A program made the position numbers and the translations under genes. From assembly GCA_029582265.1 (NCBI GenBank), contig CM055822.1, forward strand, positions 39,523,058 through 39,587,057: a DNA stretch of 64,000 bases. The letters run 5' to 3'. Below, piece by piece: positions 56,168 through 64,000 of this stretch. The notes under the pieces are model-generated. The model was not told the origin of the DNA and ran no database searches. It was given only the letters and a program-made list of their open reading frames with translations. How positions within the stretch are numbered: the first letter of the stretch is position 1; every line of letters begins with the position of its first letter. Source of the DNA: Zoroaster sp. YZ-2022 (taxonomy: Eukaryota; Echinodermata; Asteroidea; Forcipulatida; Zoroasteridae).

Positions 56168-57100
56168 GTGTTCCGGACCATAATGTCCACAAGTACCATT
56201 ATGTCCGCGAACCGATTTGGCCTATGTTCGGACCATGTCTGCGGAATTATTACGTCCGACCCATTACGTCCGCGGAAATTACGTCCGACCCATTACGTCC
56301 GCGGAACCATTACGTCCGACCATTGCGTTCGCGGAACATTATGTTCCGACTATTACGTCTGCGGGCCCATGTTCGACCCATTACGTCCGCGGAATTATGT
56401 CGACCCATTACGTCCGCGGGCCCATAATCAAATAGTGTTTGAACATGTAACGTTGGGGAAGTTAAATTATTGAACACTTGGCACAGCGCTCTACTGCAAA
56501 ATTGGGTTGTTAAAAACCACTGGTGTTAATTTAATAAAGTGTATGAATTATCGTGCTTCCACTGGTACTCATACCAGTTTTTGCACTGTAAGTACTTACA
56601 GTTCAAAAACACTTAAATTAACACCAGTGGTTTTTAACAACCCAATTTTGCAGTAGAGCGCTGTGACATGAAATTGTTCTAAGTAATTGGTTTTAACTTC
56701 CCAACGTTACGTGTTCAAACATTATTTGAGTTATGGGCCCGCGGACGTAATGGGTCGGACATAATGGGTCCGCGGACGTAATGGGTCGGACATAATGGAC
56801 CCGTGGACGTAATGGGTCGGACGTAATGGTTCCGCGGACGTAATGGGTCGGATATAATGGGCCCGCGGACGTAATGGGTCGGACATAATGGACCCGCAGA
56901 CATAATGGGGCGGACGTAATGGTTCCGCGGACGTAATGGGTCGGATATAATGGTTCCGCGGACGTAATGGGTCGGACGTAATGGTTCCGCGGACGTAATG
57001 GGTCGGACGTAATGGTTCCGCGGATGTAATGGGTCGGACGTAATGGGCCCAAATCGGTTCGCGGACATAATGGTACTTGCGGACATTATGGTCCGGAACA
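56168..57100. mobile_element. Complete fold-back element built of CCATTACGTCCG repeats
   Basis: A 933-bp nearly perfect inverted structure: GTGTTCCGGACCATAATGTC at the left end, the mirror GGACATTATGGTCCGGAACA at the right end. The 5-bp sequence AACGT flanks both sides, and the left arm of the giant repeat has the empty site (at about 31931). Each arm carries the alternating CCATTACGTCCG / GTCGGACATAATGG array; the centre is a 34-bp near-perfect palindrome (56577-56610). No protein, so non-autonomous. The left array is shorter and more worn than the right. Open frames over the array are artefacts. A half copy lies at 9928-10461. Confidence 0.85.
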
Positions 57101-57105
57101 AACGT

Positions 57106-58550
57106 GGCATCGTGTTGATCGGTCAGTCAAGAAATGAGTCTACAATTTAGGATGCGCACTCATCAAAAAGTAACTTAACAAAACGTATCGGTGTAAGTTT
57201 TGTCTACTTTTTAATTAGTATTCAGCCAATTTGCCCCCTCCATCAATGTTTGAAGATCCATAATTCGCAGATCATCATAAGGAACCGCATTACGTCCCTC
57301 ATAAACGTGTTTTCAACTGATAGGAGATTAGGTGATTGTAAAATATGCTGCCCAATTGAAAGGATCAAACCCGCAACCAATAATACCTTTCCGACTGATT
57401 ATGGATCCTACTGTTGGTTTCAAAGACTTAACACCTCCCTTTTTATGTCTTTCTTTTGAAACAAATTGTCACCTTGTCGGCAAATGTAATACACAAGAGA
57501 GCTCGGTATTGGTGGGTAAATAAATGTAAATGTTGGTGATATGCTGAGGGATGGTCGGTGGCACATCAAAATAATTACACAACAAAACCAATTTCAACAC
57601 TACTTTTTTATTAGGACAATTAATGTGGATGTCCCCTATAATAAAATCCCCTCTATTATTAACACATCATGGTGCACACTCTAGTACAGACATAAAGCAG
57701 CAGTTATTGTCCCACTAATCCAATTACTGTGAACAATAGGCAAACATTCCATCCTGAGCAGCTAGTTTGATACTTGTTTGTAGCATGCCGCAGCCAGGCT
57801 ATTTGAGTCTTAATGATTGGATACAATGTATCAGTTGGACAAAAGTGTATGGAAAATGTCCATAAAATACTACAAAGGCGTTATCTTGAATAAAATTGCT
57901 CCTAAAAGTGTAAACATTACATTGTTCAATAGTCAAAGATTTCTGTTCACACCGCTGAAATGGTCAGTCCCAATTTAAAAAAAAGTCGTTTACGGGTACT
58001 CGGAACCGAAAAACGGAACCGGGTAATGACAGTTTCGGTCGGGTAATTCGTTACGGTAATTTCACTATCGTTGTCCTTTATTTTAAGCTGTCATTTTTGT
58101 ACACAGTTTTGGAATTGTTAACGCTTGTTCTAAATCTAAGAGTGAATTCTAACAGATCGTTTTTTTAAGTTGGCATTCATGACTTCAATTAACTCATCGT
58201 GAAATGTGATGTTTCACATCTTTTCGCGATTGATGCAGTCAAATTAACAGTCATTGATGCGCAAAGGATTTTTTAAAGAATGTATTTCTTCTTTTTTCTT
58301 TCGTTTATGGGCAATCAATTTCAGGATAACAGTTTTCCAATGCGCCCTTGACAAAAGGTTTTCAGGCACTGGAGTTAATTTAAATACAAAATCAATTAAA
58401 TTTGATTTTGAGGCAAGAGATCTAGATCTTCTTTTTAACTTATGTATTTTATTTATTTTCTTTTTATTATTTTATAAACTTAATTAAATTTATTTTTGCA
58501 AATGGAATAATATGTATAATTGTTAAACAAAAAGCATCAATAAATTTCCC
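57106..58550. other. Right-arm sequence without a gene
   Basis: Mirrors 27251-28281 and 31501-31930. The empty Penelope site (ATAAATGTAAATGTTGGTG) lies near 57516-57534. No coding signal. Confidence 0.45.
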
Positions 58551-59520
58551 ACTATGATTGTTTAATAAACATTGTGGCAAAAAAGAGTCTAGAAAAACAT
58601 GTAGTTGTATCCTAGGTTGTGATGTCATGGTGAAGGCATCAGATATCGAATTACACTAAATCAAAGTTTAATATTTCCCCTCTCCTTCCGGTCGGAAGTT
58701 GAATATTTAAAAAAATTAGTCTCATGAATCACAAAAGATATTTTCACAATTTTTGCATCATCTGAAAGATCTTGAATTATGTGACATTTCGTTCACAGAC
58801 ATGACCCTAATCTGACCTCTCCTTCCGTTCGAAAGTGAAGAAATATTCTGAATCACTATTCTGTAAATGTATTTGTACAGCCAAAACATAGTTGCGGAGT
58901 TCAAAGAACCTTAAAACTTAACACATAGTTAGACCTTAACATATAGTTCCAGCTACCGCTATTAAGTCATGGTGAGGTCATATAATGAACTATTACGTAA
59001 TTAATTATAATTCAAAGAATATCATTTATATCTCATGAACCACAATAGATAATTTCTTGATACCTTCATAATCATACAGAACATGGACGACCCGATATTG
59101 GATACACAGACATGACCCTATTGACCCTTACTTCCTGTCCAAAAGGGTATTCGAAAAAAGCATTCTGGGGTTTATATATTAAGTGAGATCTGCTCTTTTC
59201 AAAAATATATTTGGTGACGTCATCGCTGTTAACAGCGCCTTCTAGCAGCAGGTTTAAAAAAAGACACTTTTTGCTATCTCAAGAAACATCAGACAGAATT
59301 TTACAAAATTTGGCACAATTGACCCCATATTATGAGGAAAAATTGTGAAGTATGAATGACGTCACATGATTGAACCGGACCTTACGGTTGGAAGAATTTA
59401 AAATTATATGGGATGACTGAACCGGAAGTAACTCTTGTTTTTAACAACTTTATGATGACGTCATCACATATGATGTCACTGAACACCCTGAGTTTGTTTT
59501 CACAAACTCAATACCTCTAG
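58550..59520. repeat. Dispersed repeat block (right arm)
   Basis: Mirror of 26280-27250, with the same CTTCCGGT-type words and GATGACGTCATC motifs. Confidence 0.6.
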
Positions 59521-59589
59521 TTTTTAACTTAGGCCTATTAATTTATTTTTAGAATTTTTGTATATTTTGGGGGGCCAACCAGTGAAATA

Positions 59590-60145
59590 CTTGATACATG
59601 CATACTCGGGTTTTGGAACCACTGAGACCAAATTTCCCATACACAATATATGGTGGCTATTAAACATAGGACGCAAAGATCTGGCAAACATTCATACCCC
59701 TGAAAAATGTGAAAATCTCGTTTAAAACACGTCAGCGCGACATCGTTGCATATGCTTTCTTTTTGTTGGCCAATGAAATGAGCTGAAACTTAGTTGGTTT
59801 CTGTACATCTCTCTTGAATCTTATATTATTGATGCATGGAGCCTTATACAGACATTTTGGTATAAAAATCCTTTAAAAATTGAAAAAGGTTGTTGGCCCG
59901 TTTTAGTGAAGCCATTACAGGGGCCATTTTACTACTCGCATACAAAGAATATTCAAAGGAATACACAATGGGGAGGCTGATTCTCACTATGTAGGAGTGC
60001 AAGGCGTGGTTTATGAGTGGCAAATTTATATTAGAGTCCTCAAACCTCGAGTCCGAGTCCAAGTCCAAGTCCAAGTCCCTAGTCTCGATTCCAAGTACCG
60101 AGTCATGTGGATCGAGTCCGAGTCACGTGTCCTGAAGGTTCGAGT
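59590..60145. repeat. Dispersed repeat and GACTCG repeat (right arm)
   Basis: Mirror of 26090-26240 and 25650-25775. The GAGTCC/GAGTCC-like stretch at about 60040-60145 is the inverted simple repeat. Confidence 0.55.
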
Positions 60146-60512
60146 CACCAGTCACTTAAAAAATCAAACCAAACAACCTAGCCACTCTTGTGTTTATAGT
60201 GTGCATGTTTGCCTTTGAGTTTGAGAAAGAATCTGCTAGGTTCAAAACGTAAGGCCAATAACTACTATTTTGCATTTTAAACAACAGTCTTTTAGGTTTG
60301 GTAAGCAGATTGCAACAGCTACTTCTGTATTTAATGTTCAAATTTAAGTGAAAAAATACTCGACATTTGCTAATATTCAAATGTTTAATTGCTATATATC
60401 ATAAACAAAACTATGATAACTTATGCTGGTGTCGCACAGACGGAGGGCAGAAGACGGAAGGACGGATTGCTTAACACGGCTCGACCGACAGAACAGAAAG
60501 ACAATTACTCAC

Positions 60513-61350
60513 CTGGACCGTTATTACAACGATCTAACGATTTGTTGTCATTGCAATACGTACTATGAGTTGATCCATGATGAATGTCGCATCCCATCTG
60601 AGGAAGAAAAAAAAAACACTTGCTTGGTTTTTATGTGAGCATTATTTATCATACAAAACAATCAAAGATCTACCGTCCGTATGTTTCGATATTTATCGGA
60701 TATTTTCCAAAAATGTTGTTTTCGTCTGAACATTGATCACATCGTTTTAGAAAGGATACTTTAAACTGACATTTCACAAAATATGTTTAGTTAACATTAA
60801 AAGAAGTTTATTGTTCACAATTAATTTTGGGACCATTTACACAAAAAACATGCTTCCCTCTCACCCTCAAATATCGCAATGTACCATTTTGTCCTAGGCT
60901 TAGTATTTTAAAGTTTGGAGTAGTTTTGAGGTGCTGTTAATGTCAGGGGTTATGTCATGAATATTAAAAAATAATTCAATAAAAACATATACACGATGCA
61001 AGCAGGCAAAAAATCATACATACCTCTGCTTCGATAAAGGTATAGATTGACCCTTGCTGCTCGACCAAATATCGGCCACAAACATTGAAGTGTGAGGCGT
61101 TGTTGAATTCACACAGATGGGTCCTAGACCAGTAGTTAGCCGACTGACAATTCGTTGAATTCAGGCAAGCTAGTTGACAGAGCTTGTGGTTTGTGGTAGT
61201 AGTTGATGAGAAATTCATATTCACCAAGGCAACATCCACTTTACCACACCATTTTGTAATGGATGTTTTCCCGTAAGCCGTTGATACTTGCGACAGCGCA
61301 TAGAGAATTAGTAAAAAGGTTCGAAAATATCCTAAGTTGTTCTGCGCCAT
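60513..61350 (-). CDS. Secreted PAN/Apple-like protein gene, first two exons (right copy)
   Basis: Mirror of 24456-25297: exon 1 coding 61350 down to 61024 (donor GTATGT), exon 2 60597 down to 60513 (acceptor after TTCCTCAG, donor GTGAGT). The 157-residue open stretch around exon 1 is identical to the left copy in protein sequence, although neighbouring non-coding DNA has changes, for example in the frame at 61518-61703. That favours recent duplication, gene conversion or selection. Same likely product: signal peptide plus Cys-patterned extracellular segment. Transcribed away from the window end and towards the Polinton. Confidence 0.7.
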
Positions 61351-62540
61351 TTGAAGACAAAACATACGTTGTAAATTTGATAGGCCTACGTGTATTCTGT
61401 ATGTTTCAAATGTCAAGCAATTAACTACGAGAAGACGCAAAAAGCTCACCGAGATCTTTGTGTTTCAATACTGAAATATGAATACTGGCCACCTATTCAA
61501 TAAACGTTGCATGCATTTTGGTCAGAGAACCGTTTATGCTCCGATCTAAAACCATGCACACTGAGCGCGCACTTCTACTCTGCCTCGTTCGTGCAAACAG
61601 ACACACACGTTATAATTATCGAGGACTTCATACACGCTGCACATACAGTGTGGGCAAGGTCACAGCGAAGGCATTATCATTGAGGTGTGAGGGGGAATGG
61701 TGACGGAGAGGGAGAGGGGGAGGGGGCGTCATCAAATTAAGTTATATCCTCTGTTGCAGTGGCACACTTAGTATAGTTCCCCAATAAGAGGGCTCACATT
61801 GTAATCATTCGCCCAGATCCAGGGAACATAATAGGCGTACGCACCTCTCCCATATTTGTTCAGCCACTAAAATATCAGCACAAAAGATCTGTACAAAAAA
61901 TCCCCCACTCTCAAAAGGAAGGTTGTTGTGGGTTCAGGCTCTATCCCTTAGTTGTGTCACTGTTCATATTCTTGTTATGTGTTTTCTGTTTATTTTATAT
62001 CAGACGTCTATACACAAGCCTTGGCTTTCAGATTATTCCTTCAGACTTATTGGTTTCTGGCTCCCGTGCACATACTTGTCTTGTATGTTTATCATTATGA
62101 TTATATATTTCCCATCAACAAAATGTGCTGTATTATTTTCGTTCACGAAAGCATGGAAATAAATGTAGGCCTATATTTGTACCTTTTTTTATATATTTTT
62201 TTTTACAGCAGCCAGTCCTCATGTGTTTACATAATCGTGTGTACGCAATTAATACAGGACCATAAGCGAGCAGGGGGGGGGGGGTGGGTGTGACCCCCTC
62301 CCAATAATGTTTCTCAGCCGGCATTTAGACTGAAAATGTATTGTGTTTTTAAGCACTTTATATTTGCCGAGTTGTCTGTTTCTAATACATTGTATTTCAC
62401 TCACGGAAAGAGCTGCGGTTTCGGGTGGCAGTTCGTCTTTCCGTTGCTAGACGCTTTGAATGAACAGTGATTTTGCAATACGATTCCTACAAAGATAAAT
62501 GACAAACCCGGTTCGAAATCGGTTCTGGATATGGGAGTCC
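61351..62540. other. Upstream region of the right PAN-like gene copy
   Basis: Mirror of 23294-24455. Compared with the left arm it carries small changes, including an extra CCAATAAGAGGGCT near 61782 and a longer G-run near 62273. No gene. Confidence 0.45.
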
Positions 62541-63157
62541 TATGGTGGCCCTGAAGGTACATCACAAATCAAAAATATCTTCGCAAATATTATTTGTTAA
62601 ATCACAAATATCTTCGCCAATACTTGTGACGTCGCGAAAAAAATCACAAAAATCACAATATTTAACGAACCATTCGCGAGGGATTGCGCCTACGCGTATT
62701 ATTCGTCAACAATCTAGTGGGCCTTGCAGACATACAAAAGTCGACGCTCGCGACGCCCTGTGGTGTCACTATGATCACCATCGCGAAACGTGTGATGATG
62801 TACAAGGATAACTTCTATGCTAAACGTTTGTATTACCCAGCTGAACAATTATTTACCATGCAAGATGGTGGCTTTTTAAAATGCAGTGGTGAGTCCAGCC
62901 CAGGGACTACTAGAACCATAGAGAAGGGACACGTCGCATCAAGGCCCTCTTGATTGTTGATGAATAATGTGTAAGCATTCGCGAATGGTGCGTTAAAACT
63001 ATGCCAAATATGTGATAAGGTAGGCCTATGTGATTGTTTTCGCGACATCACAAATATTTGCGCAGATATTTGTGATTTTTGTGTTATTTTCTTCGCGACA
63101 TCACAAGTATTGGCGAAGGTTTTTGTCTTTTGTGATGTCCCTTCAGGGCCACCATAG
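62541..63157. mobile_element. Fold-back (MITE-like) element, right-arm copy
   Basis: Mirror of 22676-23293 with the same CTATGGTGGCCCTGAAGG ends. Shared by both arms, so it predates the duplication. Confidence 0.65.
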
Positions 63158-64000
63158 GGTACCGTGGTAAGTGCGCACTACGACAACAGCCTTGGTCAAG
63201 ACTACGTCTCTGACTGAATATCGCCAATTACGCTATGTCAATGAATTCAGGAAGTAGAAAAAGACAAGTCAAAAGATACTTTCATTATCATGTTGTGATT
63301 AGCTAGCATGTTCGTTGCTTCAATAAGTACCTTCATACATGCATGTACCCACAATGAATACAATCCACTGCCTCTTAATTGAGGAGACTGTTCTCCCCAC
63401 AAAGGCCTGGCGAAATGGAACCTACGCAATTAGCAAAATGTATCTCGCGCAATTAAATATCGCGGGTGTACTTCGGCAATTTCTGGAAGACAATATTGAG
63501 TCATGTCACCACTTCCAATGCATTCTGAGAAGCCGCCATTACGTTTAAATGCACTCTCTTTATTGCTTTCGTGAGAGATAAACATTAGGGGCCTACATAC
63601 TTGCTTGAACATGTACAACATTTTAGCCGATAATTTGCCCTAATGTTTAACACTGTTGGCATGCACATATAACCTGACTGCATTAAATTCTGATGGTAAG
63701 AAAATCTCAGCCTTAAGAGCCAATAATAATTGTACTTGGACATAATAGCGTGTTTCACAACATAACAGATAAATATCAGTTAAAATATTATGGTCACAAA
63801 GCACTTGAAACGTTTTATGTAATAAATAAATACACGTGCAAGTATAGTTTAAAAAAAAATTGTTCATGTGTATTTGTTTTCCACAGAAAGTATGGACACA
63901 TCTCATACAGACAAGTCATCAGATGGTGGTGGGGATTTCTAGGGAGACATAACCTTGCTCCCCCTTTATTCATGCTTTATATATGCACAAAGTGAGGACA
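63158..64000. other. Outer part of right arm and window end
   Basis: Mirror of about 21852-22675; no gene recognised. The last ten bases do not match the left arm. Confidence 0.5.

Larger units (their letters stand above)
55218..63990 (-). repeat. Right arm of the giant inverted repeat
   Basis: Reverse complement of 21852-32880. The inner edge is at TTGAAAACATG (55220), where the decayed Polinton polymerase meets the arm; the first few codons after the edge are open only by chance. One insertion, 56168-57100, is absent from the left arm. Similarity is lost at 63990 (GCACAA), ten bases before the window end. Confidence 0.9.

Noticed and set aside
21852..63990. The arms as terminal inverted repeats of the Polinton
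   Set aside because: Polinton ends are usually well below 2 kb and carry no host introns; these arms hold a spliced host gene and cut the polymerase gene.

Overview
Eukaryotic (metazoan) genomic DNA, not prokaryotic. Evidence is GT-AG introns, a tRNA-derived SINE, non-LTR (LINE) reverse transcriptase fragments, Penelope-like elements with hammerhead-like ribozyme motifs, an intact piggyBac element and a decayed Polinton/Maverick. The mix of repeats and the small secreted-protein exons suggest a marine invertebrate, possibly a deuterostome (hemichordate, echinoderm or cephalochordate); that is inference. A run of exactly 500 N at 40293-40792 shows a scaffold join.

Layout. 1-21.8 kb is repeat-rich host DNA. 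It holds a three-exon host gene fragment for a secreted protein (2.2-4.4 kb, missed by simple ORF scanning), two 5'-truncated LINEs (1.2-2.1 and 11.8-13.1 kb, minus strand), Penelope remnants (8.3 and 15.8-17.1 kb), one half of a fold-back element built of CCATTACGTCCG repeats (9.9-10.5 kb) and several inverted-repeat elements. 21.85-32.88 kb is the left arm of a very large inverted repeat; 55.22-63.99 kb is the right arm. Each arm is about 7.8 kb once its private insertion is removed: a Penelope-like element with a 9-bp target duplication on the left, the complete fold-back element on the right. Each arm carries the same two exons of a PAN/Apple-like secreted-protein gene, identical in protein sequence. 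32.9-40.3 kb holds dispersed repeats, a SINE, LINE tails, a tandem hairpin array and one partial host exon cut by the gap.

40.8-55.2 kb is a broken Polinton/Maverick virus-like element. It has a double-jelly-roll major capsid gene, an FtsK/HerA-like packaging ATPase, a retroviral-type integrase, a protein-primed family B DNA polymerase and about ten small or unassigned genes. All the large genes carry stops or frameshifts. A piggyBac element with an open transposase frame (49.6-52.8 kb) sits inside the polymerase gene between polymerase motifs B and C. No cysteine protease gene or terminal inverted repeat is visible; the left end lies in or beyond the gap and the right end is cut off at the inverted-repeat arm.

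Most interesting observations: (1) a short repeat family spread through several Polinton genes that is read in all three frames and interrupts the conserved integrase, resembling the logic of Rickettsia palindromic elements; (2) an A/T-rich start box shared by several Polinton genes; (3) a coiled-coil insertion inside the zinc-binding region of the polymerase; (4) the 7.8-kb inverted duplication bordering the Polinton; (5) a LINE and a SINE sharing one 3' tail; (6) an unusually long flanking duplication around the piggyBac element.
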